Positions 46,751 through 55,456 of a stretch of 64,000 nt of DNA are shown piece by piece; the stretch's first letter is position 1, and the number at the start of each line of letters is the position of its first letter. The notes under the pieces are model-generated. The model was not told where the DNA came from. It was given only the letters and a program-made list of their open reading frames with translations, and did no database searches. The position numbers and the translations under genes were made by a program. The DNA lies in the NCBI RefSeq assembly GCF_000185905.1, contig NC_014923.1, positions 2,131,501 through 2,195,500 on the forward strand. Reading direction: 5' to 3'. The stretch is from Mesorhizobium ciceri biovar biserrulae WSM1271. Its GTDB lineage: Bacteria; Pseudomonadota; Alphaproteobacteria; Rhizobiales; Rhizobiaceae.

Positions 46751-47128
46751 TTAGCCGATCATGGCGCTGCGGCCACCGACTTCGGCTTCGCGGATCTTCG
46801 TGTCGCGCGATTCCAGCATTTCCGCTTTGGAAAGCTCCGCTTCAGCTTCGCCGAGTAATGATTCGGCGGCGCTTCGCTGCTGGGCGAGGTCGCTTTGGGA
46901 ATTCCTGAGATTGTCGCGGCGCAGGCGAGCCGCCTTGGCGAAGGTCGGATAGGCGAAATGGTTGATGTCGGTGATGCCGGCCTTCTTTTCCTCGGCGGTA
47001 ATCTGAAGCTCCAGCTCGACGGCCATGCGTTCGAACTCGGCGATCATCATGTCGAGCTGCAGCAGCTGCCGCCGCTTCTCATTCACCTGAAACTGTTTCA
47101 GCCGAACGAGGTTTTCACGTGACTTCAT
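46751..47128 (-). CDS. fliJ: FliJ-like flagellar export chaperone (coiled coil)
   Basis: 125-residue, almost wholly alpha-helical and charged protein (MKSRENLVRLKQFQVNEKRRQ start; RLRRDNLRNSQSDLAQQR; AEAELSKAEMLESRDTKIRE). This is the size, start and coiled-coil character of alphaproteobacterial FliJ, the soluble component of the flagellar type III export ATPase complex. No other flagellar gene is adjacent, but it shares its upstream region with ctrA, a known controller of flagellar genes. Call rests on composition and context, so moderate certainty. Confidence 0.65.
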   Translation of the reverse strand: MKSRENLVRLKQFQVNEKRRQLLQLDMMIAEFERMAVELELQITAEEKKAGITDINHFAYPTFAKAARLRRDNLRNSQSDLAQQRSAAESLLGEAEAELSKAEMLESRDTKIREAEVGGRSAMIG

Positions 47129-47580
47129 GATTCGGTACTCCCGGAAACGCACACCCGCACTTATCGTCCAAACCACCTGGAAACGCCCAGGCCGCACCCG
47201 TGTCCACCGGCTTTCCCCCAACTATGGGAAACAAAACCCTAAAGTTTTTTGCCGGCGGTAACCATTCGTTTACGGGCATTGTTAATCATACGGGTCAGGA
47301 CTTAAGGCCGGGTAAAAATTCCGGCCACCGATGCGGAAGCGACGTCGATGAGTCCCTGGAGTCGCTTAGTCCAGGTTGTTAATGTGTTGCATTAGGAATT
47401 TGGTTCTGAGATTCGTTATTAGATTCAAGAGGGTGTAGAAAGAGGTTAAAAAATCTGGTACCGTCATGGACGGGAAATTAGGATTTGTTAACCATTCAAT
47501 GGCAGCCTCTGCACAAGGCAACCACTGCTCCGGGTCCGGACGGGTCGTGAAATGGTCCGGCAGCAGAAAAGGGGAATAAA
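47129..47580 (+). promoter_or_regulatory. ctrA promoter region with CcrM sites and a CtrA-box-like site
   Basis: 452-base gap between divergent fliJ and ctrA, with no gene. It holds five GANTC (CcrM methylation) sites at 47129, 47350, 47359, 47410 and 47422, four of them within 77 bases. It also has a near-CtrA box ATTA-GGATTTG-TTAAC at 47477-47492. In other alphaproteobacteria the ctrA promoter is controlled by CcrM methylation and CtrA feedback, which this layout fits. GGGG with AATAAA precedes the ATG. Confidence 0.65.
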
Positions 47581-48276
47581 ATGCGTGTTCTGCTGATAGA
47601 AGATGACAGTGCAACCGCACAAAGCATCGAACTGATGCTGAAATCGGAAAGTTTCAACGTCTACACGACCGATCTCGGTGAAGAGGGTGTCGATCTAGGC
47701 AAGCTCTACGACTACGATATCATTCTTCTCGACCTCAACCTGCCTGACATGTCAGGCTACGAGGTCTTGAGAACGCTTCGCCTTTCCAAGGTCAAAACAC
47801 CTATTCTCATCCTCTCCGGCATGGCCGGCATCGAGGACAAGGTGCGCGGCCTCGGCTTCGGCGCAGACGACTACATGACCAAGCCATTCCACAAGGACGA
47901 GCTGGTTGCCCGCATTCATGCCATCGTGCGGCGCTCCAAGGGCCACGCCCAGTCGGTCATCACCACCGGCGACCTGGTGGTCAACCTCGATGCCAAGACA
48001 GTCGAAGTGGGTGGCCAGCGCGTGCACCTGACCGGCAAGGAATACCAGATGCTGGAGTTGCTCTCGCTACGCAAGGGCACCACGTTGACCAAGGAAATGT
48101 TCCTCAACCACCTCTATGGCGGCATGGACGAGCCTGAGCTGAAAATCATCGACGTCTTCATCTGCAAGCTCCGCAAAAAGCTCGACGCGGCATCGGGCGG
48201 TCAGAACTACATCGAAACGGTCTGGGGTCGCGGCTATGTGCTGCGCGAACCGGAAGACATTCGCGTCAGCGCCTGA
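47581..48276 (+). CDS. ctrA: Cell-cycle response regulator CtrA
   Basis: 231-residue OmpR-type regulator. Receiver domain 1-120 with acidic pocket Glu7/Asp8/Asp9, phosphoacceptor Asp51 ([13 protein letters not shown]) and Lys in [18 protein letters not shown]-binding winged helix from about 125 with [34 protein letters not shown] and [10 protein letters not shown]. The sequence is essentially the invariant alphaproteobacterial CtrA. It controls cell division, flagella, and in rhizobia symbiotic development. It is normally phosphorylated via CckA-ChpT; a chpT gene lies 0.8 kb further on. A strong terminator follows. Confidence 0.98.
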   Translation: MRVLLIEDDSATAQSIELMLKSESFNVYTTDLGEEGVDLGKLYDYDIILLDLNLPDMSGYEVLRTLRLSKVKTPILILSGMAGIEDKVRGLGFGADDYMTKPFHKDELVARIHAIVRRSKGHAQSVITTGDLVVNLDAKTVEVGGQRVHLTGKEYQMLELLSLRKGTTLTKEMFLNHLYGGMDEPELKIIDVFICKLRKKLDAASGGQNYIETVWGRGYVLREPEDIRVSA

Positions 48277-48304
48277 GCGACGAATCGTTCGAATCTTTTC
48301 AATA

Positions 48305-48330
48305 AAAAACCCGGCTTCGGCCGGGTTTTT
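48305..48330 (+). terminator. Rho-independent terminator of ctrA
   Basis: AAAAACCCGGC-TTCG-GCCGGGTTTTT, an 11-bp stem with a stable TTCG tetraloop and flanking A and T tracts, 28 bases past the ctrA stop. The symmetry would allow it to work for both directions. Confidence 0.95.
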
Positions 48331-48339
48331 GCATGATGG

Positions 48340-48413
48340 GCTGGTAACGGTCTGCTTTTGGGCTTCCGAGCAGAAGACCGTCACGCACTTTTTCTGGAGT
48401 TGCTCAAGGATGC
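48340..48413. repeat. Dispersed intergenic repeat, copy 3 (diverged)
   Basis: Contains GACCGTCACGCACTTTTTCT and GGAGTTGCTCAAGGA, a degenerate form of the repeat block seen near 24.7, 38.95 and 52.0 kb. It runs into the 3' end of the minus-strand receiver gene, supplying its last codons and stop. Confidence 0.5.
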
Positions 48414-48785
48414 CGAATCAGATGCGCTCTTCAAGGTGCGAAAGCGCTCGAGCAGCTGCGGGCGGTTGAACGGCTTCAAGAGATAGCCCTGGGCGCCGGC
48501 TCGCTTGGCCCGCATGATCGAAGCAATATCGAGCTCGACCAGGGAAATCAGGATCTGCGGCCTTATCGGGCTCTCCATGGCGCGGACGCGACGGATGAGA
48601 TCGACCGCCGGTACGTCGGGCAAGGCGCCATCGACGACGATGATGTCGGGCATGTCCGCGGCGCACATCTCCAGCGCGTCAAGTCCGCTGGCGGCCTCGA
48701 TGACAATCATTTCGGAGCCGCCAAGGATGCGTTTTGCAACCTTCCTGATAACGCTTGAATCGTCGACGAACATGCAGCGTTTCAT
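48381..48785 (-). CDS. Single-domain response regulator (CheY-like receiver)
   Basis: 134-residue stand-alone receiver with a complete active site: Asp8/Asp9 in MFVDDSSVIRK, phosphoacceptor Asp52 in IIVVDGALPD, and Lys in GYLLKPFNRPQLLERF. No output domain is present. Its last residues (SLSNSRKSA) are read from a dispersed repeat and are not part of the fold. Position next to ctrA and chpT suggests a place in the same phosphorelay, but it is not clearly DivK or CpdR; chemotaxis or another partner is possible. Confidence 0.85.
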   Translation of the reverse strand: MKRCMFVDDSSVIRKVAKRILGGSEMIVIEAASGLDALEMCAADMPDIIVVDGALPDVPAVDLIRRVRAMESPIRPQILISLVELDIASIMRAKRAGAQGYLLKPFNRPQLLERFRTLKSASDSASLSNSRKSA

Positions 48786-49022
48786 TTCCGGGTCCTCTTT
48801 GCCTTCTGGCAGTCCGGTAGCGTCGGGGGCATCCAGGACGCACCATAGGCCAATCTGGTAAAGAAGCCGAAAAGGCGTTAGGTAAAATTTTTACAAAGAT
48901 GGGCAGGTGCCTACTTTTATTCACGAATGCTTTGGCACCGCCTGAACGACCAGCGCATCTCAAGTCGATGAGCTGGAATTACAGCTTTAAATGAAAAAAT
49001 ACTTCGCTTTATCGGCTGCGCA

Positions 49023-49652
49023 TCAGGCCGCCGAAAGCACGATTTCTTCCGGCGTCGCGTGGATCGCTATCGTCATGCCGGCTTCGCGCGCCAGGAGCAG
49101 CGTGTAATAGGGCTGCACGGAATGCGCGTCGATCGGCTCCTCCGGCTTGTGGCCGGAATGCAGTTCGAGGAATTTCGGCGGCACCCGCAGCATCGGGCCA
49201 GCCGACGTAAGCGCGAAACGCGGTTCGGTCTCAAGGTTTTCCAGCGTCACGGAAAGCTTGCCGCCGCGCGGAATGGCGGCATTGGCGACGAGGATCAGGT
49301 TGAGCAGCAGCTTGACCTTGTTCTTGGGCAGCAACGCGCGGGGCCCGTTCCAGGTCAGTTCCGGCTTTTCGTTCTTGAGGAAGGCGATGGCGACCGCTTC
49401 GGCATCGCCGGTATCGATCAACATACCGGCCGAACCGGCGGCACCGAAGGCGATGCGGGCGAACTGAAGGCGGGCCGAAGCGTTGCGGGCGCTCTGACGG
49501 ATCAGCTTCATGGCGTCCTCATCGGCGCCGCCTTCATCAAGCAATTCGAGCCCGTTGTTGATCGCGCCGACCGGCGAGATGATATCGTGGCAGACCCGGC
49601 TGCACAAAAGCGCTGCCAGATCGGGTGCGGAAAGGGTGAACAGATCGGCCAT
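49023..49652 (-). CDS. chpT: Histidine phosphotransferase ChpT
   Basis: 209-residue dimeric phosphotransferase resembling a degenerate histidine kinase core. The phosphorylated His is in LLCSRVCHDIISPVGAINNGLELL (near residue 22), and the HATPase-like remnant has KVKLLLNLILVANAAIPRGG; no functional ATP-binding G boxes are seen. In the family it passes phosphate from CckA to CtrA and CpdR. ATG 49652 (MADLFTLSAPDL) preferred; a start nine codons earlier is open. Its closeness to ctrA supports the call. Confidence 0.9.
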   Translation of the reverse strand: MADLFTLSAPDLAALLCSRVCHDIISPVGAINNGLELLDEGGADEDAMKLIRQSARNASARLQFARIAFGAAGSAGMLIDTGDAEAVAIAFLKNEKPELTWNGPRALLPKNKVKLLLNLILVANAAIPRGGKLSVTLENLETEPRFALTSAGPMLRVPPKFLELHSGHKPEEPIDAHSVQPYYTLLLAREAGMTIAIHATPEEIVLSAA

Positions 49653-49998
49653 CGGCGAAAAATCCCTGCAAAATCTCACAACTCATGGCCGGGCGATCGA
49701 TCGTCGCCTGCCACACGAATCACGCACTCTCTCCTCAGGCTTTCTGAATACACAGCGCCCGTGCGTGCAGCAACAAATCCAAATTGTGGTTGTGGCAAAT
49801 GGCGTGTTCACGCAGGCTGCCGACCCCAATTGAGCGACCCCAAACAGCCTTCGAACCGCCATGTTCATGTGGGAGCTTAATGGTTGAAAAAGGATTACGG
49901 CATAATTTGCCCCTAACAGTTACCCTTAACGGCCGGCTAAAAGAGCCGTACGGGGTGCGAGGCGTCGGCGAAGGTGCTCCCTGACGGAGATTGGAAGC
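49653..49998. promoter_or_regulatory. Gap between chpT and eipA, with a CtrA-box-like site
   Basis: 346 bases without a gene. Near the eipA side, TTAA-CGGCCGG-CTAA at 49926-49940 matches the CtrA consensus with one mismatch, about 60 bases before the eipA start. In Brucella eipA is reported to be under CtrA control, so the site is a reasonable candidate. Confidence 0.5.
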
Positions 49999-50580
49999 AT
50001 GTTTTCCCGATACTACGACCGGAGCTTTCTCCGTGTCTTCTCAATGGCGGTCACGCTCCTGGGCGTTCTCGTCTTCTCGACTTCAGCCCTGCGGGCCCAG
50101 GAATACACCGCTCAGGAGATCGTCGATTCCGGTCACAAATTTTTTGGCGCCACATCGGGCGGACTCGCCACGGTGATCGAGAAGATTTTTGCCTCCTACG
50201 GCCTGCCCAACGGCTATCTGCTGGGCGAAGAGGGCTCTGGTGCGCTGATCGGTGGCCTGACCTATGGCGAAGGCACGCTCTACACCAAGAATGCCGGCGA
50301 CCACAAAGTGTTCTGGCAAGGCCCGTCGCTCGGCTGGGATTTCGGCGGCGAGGGGTCGCGGGTGATGATGCTGGTCTACAATCTCGATGATGTGGGCAGC
50401 CTCTACAACCGCTATGGCGGCGTTGCCGGTTCAGCCTATGTGGTGGCGGGCGTCGGCTTCAACGTGCTGAAGAACAACAATGTTCTCCTGGTGCCGATCC
50501 GCACCGGCGTCGGTGCTCGGCTCGGCGTCAATCTCGGCTATCTGAAGCTTACCGAGCGGGCCACCTGGAATCCGTTCTAG
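49999..50580 (+). CDS. eipA: DUF1134 periplasmic protein, EipA-like
   Basis: 193-residue exported protein: signal peptide to about residue 33 (hydrophobic VTLLGVLVFSTSALRAQ), then the conserved DUF1134 domain (FFGATSGGLATVIEKIFASYG, GSGALIGGLTYGEG, WQGPSLGWDFGGEGSRVMM, YGGVAGSAYVVAGVG). In Brucella abortus EipA is a small periplasmic beta-barrel-like protein needed for envelope stress resistance and virulence, and is transcriptionally controlled by CtrA. Here it lies within 2.5 kb of ctrA and chpT. Confidence 0.9.
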   Translation: MFSRYYDRSFLRVFSMAVTLLGVLVFSTSALRAQEYTAQEIVDSGHKFFGATSGGLATVIEKIFASYGLPNGYLLGEEGSGALIGGLTYGEGTLYTKNAGDHKVFWQGPSLGWDFGGEGSRVMMLVYNLDDVGSLYNRYGGVAGSAYVVAGVGFNVLKNNNVLLVPIRTGVGARLGVNLGYLKLTERATWNPF

Positions 50581-50732
50581 GCTGAAGTCCTTGACTGTCG
50601 TTGTCCAAATCCGGGACCGCTTTTGGGTCGACATGCATTAAACTCGTAGCGTTGCGGCAAACCCTTGCCGCAACGCTGGATTTCCGCCATGTCAACGTGG
50701 CACAGTCAAAGCGCTCCATGCGCTTTTGATGC

Positions 50733-51893
50733 TTGCCGGCCACAACGGGTAGTCACTTGGTCCAGTCGGTCCTGTTCTTCGTCCTCGGCTTTCTCTGCGC
50801 TGGCTTTCTGGCGCTCATGGTGGCTCCGGCCATATGGCGTCGTGCGGTCGCGCTTACACGCAAACGCATCGAATCCTCGATCCCTCTGACGCAGACCGAA
50901 ATCCAGGCGGACAAGGATCGCATCCGCGCCGAATACGCCATGGCGACGCGCCGCCTGGAAATCAGCGTCAAGGCGTTGCGTGAGAAGGCGGCCGAACAAC
51001 TGGTCGAGATCAATCGCGGTCGCGAGGCCATGAAGGGCCTGGCGGTCGAGCGGACGGACAAGAACCAGGCGCTGACCGAGCTGGGCGCGAAGAACGAAGC
51101 GCTGCGTCAGCGAGAGGGCGAGTTGCAGCAGCTTTCGGAGCGTCTGAAGGAAACCGAACGCAAGCTGGAAAAGCGCGCCCTTGAGCTGGAAAAGCTGGAG
51201 CGCATGTATGACGACGCCAGTTTTTCCTCGAGCAGCCGGCAGATCGAGCTCGTGGCGCGAGAGTCCGAAATGCAGAAACTCGCCAGCGACATTGCGATGC
51301 TGCGCGGCCAGCGCAAGGAAGCCGACAGGCGCGGCCAGGAAATCGCGGCCGAAAGCAAGGCCGCGCGGGACGCCCTGAAAGCCGAGAAGAAAAAGATCGC
51401 CGAGCTCGACAAGAAGGTCGAACGGCTGCTGGCCACACTTGCCGATCGAGAAGACAAACTCGACCGCCGCGAAAAGGAACTGGCACGCATGCGCGAAAGA
51501 TCGAAATCCGAGGACAGCGCGCCAGCCTTGCGGCTGGTCGGCAAGGGCGGCGATGTCGCGAGGAGCGATGATTTCGACAAGGCAATCGCCAAGCTCGACA
51601 GCGACCGTGAGCAGCTCGAGGCGAGGCTGACGGCGCTGGCGCGCGAGAACAAACGGCTGAAGGCGGATCTCACCGCACTGGCCGCCTCCAAGGCCACTGA
51701 CAGCAGCTCCGCCTTGCGCGAGCAGATGAACGAGCTGGCGGCGGAGGTCGTCCATCTGACGGCCAAGCTCGAGGGGCCTGGTTCGCCGATCGCCATGGCA
51801 TTGGCGGTACCGTCGGACGCACGCTCCGGCAACGGTGACCGCAGTCTTGCCGACCGCGTGCGCGCGCTGCAGAAGGCTGACGCGACAAGCTGA
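50733..51893 (+). CDS. Membrane-anchored coiled-coil protein, function unknown
   Basis: About 386 residues: one N-terminal transmembrane helix (LVQSVLFFVLGFLCAGFLALMVAP, split across about residues 9-32) followed by a very long charged coiled coil (residues about 40-330) rich in Glu, Lys, Arg and Leu heptads, and a short tail. I recognise the type as common in Rhizobiales but with no assigned function. No ATG start is available near the membrane helix; TTG at 50733 or, more likely from family memory, TTG at 50757 is the start. Possible structural or envelope/division-related scaffold; this is speculation. Confidence 0.75.
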   Translation: MPATTGSHLVQSVLFFVLGFLCAGFLALMVAPAIWRRAVALTRKRIESSIPLTQTEIQADKDRIRAEYAMATRRLEISVKALREKAAEQLVEINRGREAMKGLAVERTDKNQALTELGAKNEALRQREGELQQLSERLKETERKLEKRALELEKLERMYDDASFSSSSRQIELVARESEMQKLASDIAMLRGQRKEADRRGQEIAAESKAARDALKAEKKKIAELDKKVERLLATLADREDKLDRREKELARMRERSKSEDSAPALRLVGKGGDVARSDDFDKAIAKLDSDREQLEARLTALARENKRLKADLTALAASKATDSSSALREQMNELAAEVVHLTAKLEGPGSPIAMALAVPSDARSGNGDRSLADRVRALQKADATS

Positions 51894-51906
51894 GATCAGG
51901 CTTCCT

Positions 51907-52013
51907 TAGAGCATTTCACCGTTTCACGGAAACAGCGGAATGCCCTAACTCTTTGCTTTGACGCAATTCTGGACGGAAAACCGCTTCACACTTTTCCTAG
52001 AATTGCTCTAGCC
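51907..52013. repeat. Dispersed intergenic repeat, copy 4
   Basis: Two neighbouring units: AGAGCATTTCACCGTTTCAC with GGAATGCCCT, and ACGCAATTCTGGACGGAAAA then CCGCTTCACACTTTTCCT and GAATTGCTCTA. The arms GCAATTC/GAATTGC form a dyad. The right end forms the last codons and stop of the minus-strand SpoU methyltransferase gene. Confidence 0.7.
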
Positions 52014-52801
52014 GAAAAATGATGCAGCGCGATGGCTGAAGCCGCGGCGACATTCAGGCTGTCGAAGCCTTCCGCCATGGTGATCCGCACGTTGTGCAGG
52101 CTTGCGAGCAGGTCGTCCGGCAAGCCTTCGCCCTCGGTGCCGAGATAGAGCGCCAGGCGCTCGCTGCGCTGCGCATCGCGGATGTCGGTCTTCCCGCGTG
52201 GCGAGAGCGCGAATTGTTCGAAGCCACGTCGGGCGAGCGTCGTTGTGAAGCCGGCGGTGTCGGTGAACGATGCAAACGGGATCTTGAGCGCGGCGCCGAC
52301 CGAAACGCGGATCGCCTTGCGATAGAGCGGGTCGCAGCACGTCGCATCCAGCAAAACCGCGTCAGCGCCAAAGGCGGCGGCGTTGCGGAAGATCGAGCCC
52401 ACATTGTCATGGTTGGCGATGCCGACGAGCACCACGACCAGCGCACGAGGCGGCAAGCCATCGAGCAGGGCTTCGGCCGGCTGCGGCGCTCCCTTGCGGC
52501 CCATGGCCAGGATGCCGCGATGCATGTGAAATCCGGCGATTGCGTCCATCACAGCGCTGGTGGCCACATAGACCGGGAGGTCGGCGGGCGCCTTGCTCAG
52601 GATCTTGTCGAGACCCGCCAGCCGGTTTTCCAGGACGAGGGCCGATTCGGCGGCAAAGCGTCCAGTTGTGAGCAGCAGGTCGAGCACCACCTTGCCTTCG
52701 GCGACGAAGCGGCCTTGCCGGCCGGCGAGGTCACGCTCGCGAATGTCGAGATAGGCAGCGACGCGCGGATCTTGCGGGTCGTCGATGCGAATGGGATCCA
52801 T
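51986..52801 (-). CDS. SpoU/TrmH-family RNA 2'-O-methyltransferase
   Basis: 271-residue SPOUT methyltransferase. Motif 1 VGIANHDNVGSIFRNAAAFGADAVLLD (near 130), motif 2 LYLGTEGEGLPDDLL (near 220) and motif 3 ITMAEGFDSLNVAAASAIALHHF (near 245) form the knotted SAM-binding site; an N-terminal substrate-binding domain precedes. Target (tRNA or 23S rRNA) cannot be told. ATG 52801 (MDPIRIDD) follows GAGGAATGC. The final residues ARAILGKV are read from the dispersed repeat, so the natural C-terminus was probably altered by it. Confidence 0.9.
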   Translation of the reverse strand: MDPIRIDDPQDPRVAAYLDIRERDLAGRQGRFVAEGKVVLDLLLTTGRFAAESALVLENRLAGLDKILSKAPADLPVYVATSAVMDAIAGFHMHRGILAMGRKGAPQPAEALLDGLPPRALVVVLVGIANHDNVGSIFRNAAAFGADAVLLDATCCDPLYRKAIRVSVGAALKIPFASFTDTAGFTTTLARRGFEQFALSPRGKTDIRDAQRSERLALYLGTEGEGLPDDLLASLHNVRITMAEGFDSLNVAAASAIALHHFSARAILGKV

Positions 52802-52965
52802 GCATTCCTCGCGACCGTCGCATCGGCCCGAAAATCCGGACCGCTTCCCGGCGCTCACCTTGTTTGGAAAGCACGATGCGACAATTCGGGACAATCAGCC
52901 AGCTTTGTGCGCCCCAAATCGGCGCATGTCGCTCTGAATCACCGGCGAGATCGGCGGCTGTGTGG

Positions 52966-53310
52966 TCAGGTTCCAGCACGGCGCAAGCGGTGCGCCATCT
53001 GGGACAGGTCATCCTTGCCGCTGCCGAAAATGCCGTCCAGCATGACAAGCAGTTCTCGCACGGCGTCGGATTTGCAGGAGTAGTAAATCATCTGGCGGTC
53101 GCGGCGGGTGTCGACAAGGTCGAGCGCCCGCAACTTGGCGAGATGCTGGGACAGGGCGGATTGGCTGAGCATCACCTTCTCGGCTATGGCTCCCACCGAC
53201 ATTTCACCTTCGGCGAGGTAGCTCATGATCAACAGTCGCTTCTCATTGCCCATCAGCATGAGAAACTCTGCCGCCGATTCGGCGTTCACGATTAGCTTTG
53301 TCGAGACCAT
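52966..53310 (-). CDS. ArsR-family transcriptional regulator
   Basis: 114-residue winged-helix repressor: LMGNEKRLLIMSYLAEGEMSV, AIAEKVMLSQSALSQHLAKLRALDLVDTRRDRQMIYY. There are no obvious metal-binding cysteines (one Cys in YYSCKSD), so it resembles the BigR/redox or non-metal ArsR types. Start at 53310 follows GGGGGATCG; an upstream ATG adds eight residues. The gene is isolated from clear target genes. Confidence 0.9.
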   Translation of the reverse strand: MVSTKLIVNAESAAEFLMLMGNEKRLLIMSYLAEGEMSVGAIAEKVMLSQSALSQHLAKLRALDLVDTRRDRQMIYYSCKSDAVRELLVMLDGIFGSGKDDLSQMAHRLRRAGT

Positions 53311-53462
53311 CGATCCCCCATGCTTCCTGTTCATCCCGACGCCATGGGGGCAATGGCGTCTGATTCCATAAATTCACTTATCGATCGGCGCTGGCGATTC
53401 AGCGTCACTAAAAGGTAGAGCATTTCACCTAAATCTCAAGTGTTGCTTTTGATCCAGCATAA

Positions 53463-54242
53463 TTAAGTCTCAGTCCCGGCGTCGACAATGGCTCGGCCCG
53501 CCCTCGCCATATCGACCAGAACGTGCCGCAATTCACCTGCTGCGCCCAGAGGTTGCGGGTAAAAGACCCGGCAAGCATCGTCGCCCGACACCAGATCCAT
53601 GCCATCGGCATCGAATCCGGCAATACGCCAGCCGTTGCCGGATACTTTGGCGAAATGCTGTGCGTAAACGGCGATCGCGTCGAGATGGTCGGCGTTCATG
53701 TGGTCGATGGCCGATTGTTCGCGCGCCGCGAGTTCCTCGACGACCGGTCCGCTGGCGAGCAGATCCGATCGATCGAGCTGATAGGCCTTGCCGAAGCCGC
53801 CGTTGAGGCTGGCGCGTTGCGGATCGAGGCGAAAGATCGAAAAGTCACCGAGACCGGCGTAAAGTTTCGCCCTGGCATTGTGATTGAGGTAACGGCGCTC
53901 GGTGCGGGCGTGTTCGGCTGATCCGCGCTCGATCCGTGCCGCCTGGCAGACCAGTGTCAGGCGCGGGTGCGCCAGCGGGTCGCCCTTGCCTGGTTCGCCG
54001 AGCAACAGGGAACAGCGCGGGTCGGCAAGCAGCGCGCCGGTGTGCGCCGAAAGCATCGACACCAGGATCAGCGGTGCGCCGTCGATGTCGGTGGCCACGC
54101 CAACCCTGCTGGCCAGCGGCGAGCCGGTTTGCGGTTCGATCACCGCCAGGGCGCCAAAGCGGGCGCTGCGCAGAAGCGTCTTCGCCAGCCGGATCGCTTC
54201 GGCGTCCGTCTCACGGATCACGTCCTTCTTCGGCTCGTCCAA
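53463..54242 (-). CDS. HugZ-like split-barrel protein (pyridoxamine 5'-phosphate oxidase fold + DUF2470)
   Basis: 259-residue protein: N-terminal flavin-type split barrel (LLRSARFGALAVIEPQTGSPLASRVGVATD, SLLLGEPGKGDPLAHPRLTL) and a C-terminal DUF2470 domain (AIDHMNADHLDAIAVYAQHF, near 185) whose His residues bind haem in HugZ-type haem-degrading enzymes. Possible haem oxygenase-like or general oxidoreductase role. No iron or haem uptake genes are nearby. Confidence 0.85.
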   Translation of the reverse strand: MDEPKKDVIRETDAEAIRLAKTLLRSARFGALAVIEPQTGSPLASRVGVATDIDGAPLILVSMLSAHTGALLADPRCSLLLGEPGKGDPLAHPRLTLVCQAARIERGSAEHARTERRYLNHNARAKLYAGLGDFSIFRLDPQRASLNGGFGKAYQLDRSDLLASGPVVEELAAREQSAIDHMNADHLDAIAVYAQHFAKVSGNGWRIAGFDADGMDLVSGDDACRVFYPQPLGAAGELRHVLVDMARAGRAIVDAGTET

Positions 54243-54273
54243 GGCAGCACCGCAGTAAGTTGATTTTTGTTCT

Positions 54274-55449
54274 CTAGTTATCGGTCAGCAAGCCGGATTT
54301 GACAAGGTCGTCGATCTCGGCTTTCGCAAAGCCGAAACGTGCCAGCGTTGTCGACGGCAACAAATCCTCATCGCCGGGCATAGTGGCCAATGTCGGTTGC
54401 GAACTCGAGAAACGCGGGGCCGGGGCCGGGCGCTCAAATGCACCTGCCGTCACAGAGGCGTTGCGTGCCCGATTGTGCGGGTGGTGCTTTGCCTCTTGCA
54501 GCGACAGAACGGGTGCAACGCAGGCATCGGTTTGCGCGAACAACCGGTCCCAGTCGTCGCGTGGTTTCTGCCGGATCCGATCGGCAATGGCGGCGCGCAT
54601 CGGCGGCCACAGGGCCTTGTCGTACTGGCCGGATGCAAAGCGCTCGTCGAGCGGCAGCAGCCTGGCGAATTCGGCGAAGAATTGCGGCTCGAGACAGCCG
54701 ATGGCGATATGGCGTCCGTCCGACGTCTCATAGGTGTCGTAGAACGGGGCGCCGGAATCGAGCAGGTTCGCGCCGCGCTTGTCGCTCCACAAGCCGGCCG
54801 CCATCAAGGCGTGCAGGGGCACCGCCAGCATCGAGGCGCCATCGACCATCGCTGCGTCGATGACTTCACCCTTGCCTGTGCGCGAACGTTGGAAAAGGGC
54901 GGCCAGCACGCCGGCAACCAGCATCATGGCGCCACCGCCATAGTCTGCAACGAGGTTGAGCGGCGGGACGGGACGGCCGCCGGCATGGCCGATGGCGTGC
55001 AGCACGCCGCTATAGGCGAGGTAGGTTATGTCATGGCCGGCGCGGCCGGCGAGCGGACCGCCCTGGCCGAAGCCGGTCATACGGCCGTAGATCAGCGCCG
55101 GGTTACGCACCAGCACCGTTTCCGGGCCGAGGCCGAGCCGCTCCATGACGCCCGGACGAAAGCCTTCGAGCAACATGTCCGCCTTTTCTGCAAGGCGCAG
55201 CAACAGATCGGTGCCTTCACGGCGCTTCAGGTCGAGGCGCAGCACGGCGCGGCCATGGCGGTCGATGTTATACTCATCCGGCAGCGGCAGGAGCTGGCTC
55301 GTCCCCGCCCGTTCGATGCGCAACAGTTGCGCGCCCATCTCCGACAGCATCAGGCCGGCCAGCGGCACGGCGCCGAGCCCGGCCATCTCGATCACCTTCA
55401 GCCCGGTCAGCGGCCCGGTTTTAGCGGCAGCGGACAGGCCGGCGCTCAT
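54274..55449 (-). CDS. CaiB/BaiF family CoA-transferase (alpha-methylacyl-CoA racemase-like)
   Basis: 391-residue type III CoA-transferase family member: GPLTGLKVIEMAGLGAVPLAGLMLSEMGAQ at the N-terminus, LDLKRREGTDLLLRLAEKADMLLEGFRPGVMERLGLG, and the catalytic Asp in LAGRAGHDITYLAYSG. The pattern GxGPxPL-like N-terminus and length fit alpha-methylacyl-CoA racemase (Amacr). It is followed, 7 bases upstream in the same direction, by a 3-hydroxyacyl-CoA dehydrogenase-like SDR, suggesting branched-chain acyl-CoA degradation. Confidence 0.9.
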   Translation of the reverse strand: MSAGLSAAAKTGPLTGLKVIEMAGLGAVPLAGLMLSEMGAQLLRIERAGTSQLLPLPDEYNIDRHGRAVLRLDLKRREGTDLLLRLAEKADMLLEGFRPGVMERLGLGPETVLVRNPALIYGRMTGFGQGGPLAGRAGHDITYLAYSGVLHAIGHAGGRPVPPLNLVADYGGGAMMLVAGVLAALFQRSRTGKGEVIDAAMVDGASMLAVPLHALMAAGLWSDKRGANLLDSGAPFYDTYETSDGRHIAIGCLEPQFFAEFARLLPLDERFASGQYDKALWPPMRAAIADRIRQKPRDDWDRLFAQTDACVAPVLSLQEAKHHPHNRARNASVTAGAFERPAPAPRFSSSQPTLATMPGDEDLLPSTTLARFGFAKAEIDDLVKSGLLTDN

Positions 55450-55456
55450 GACCGGT

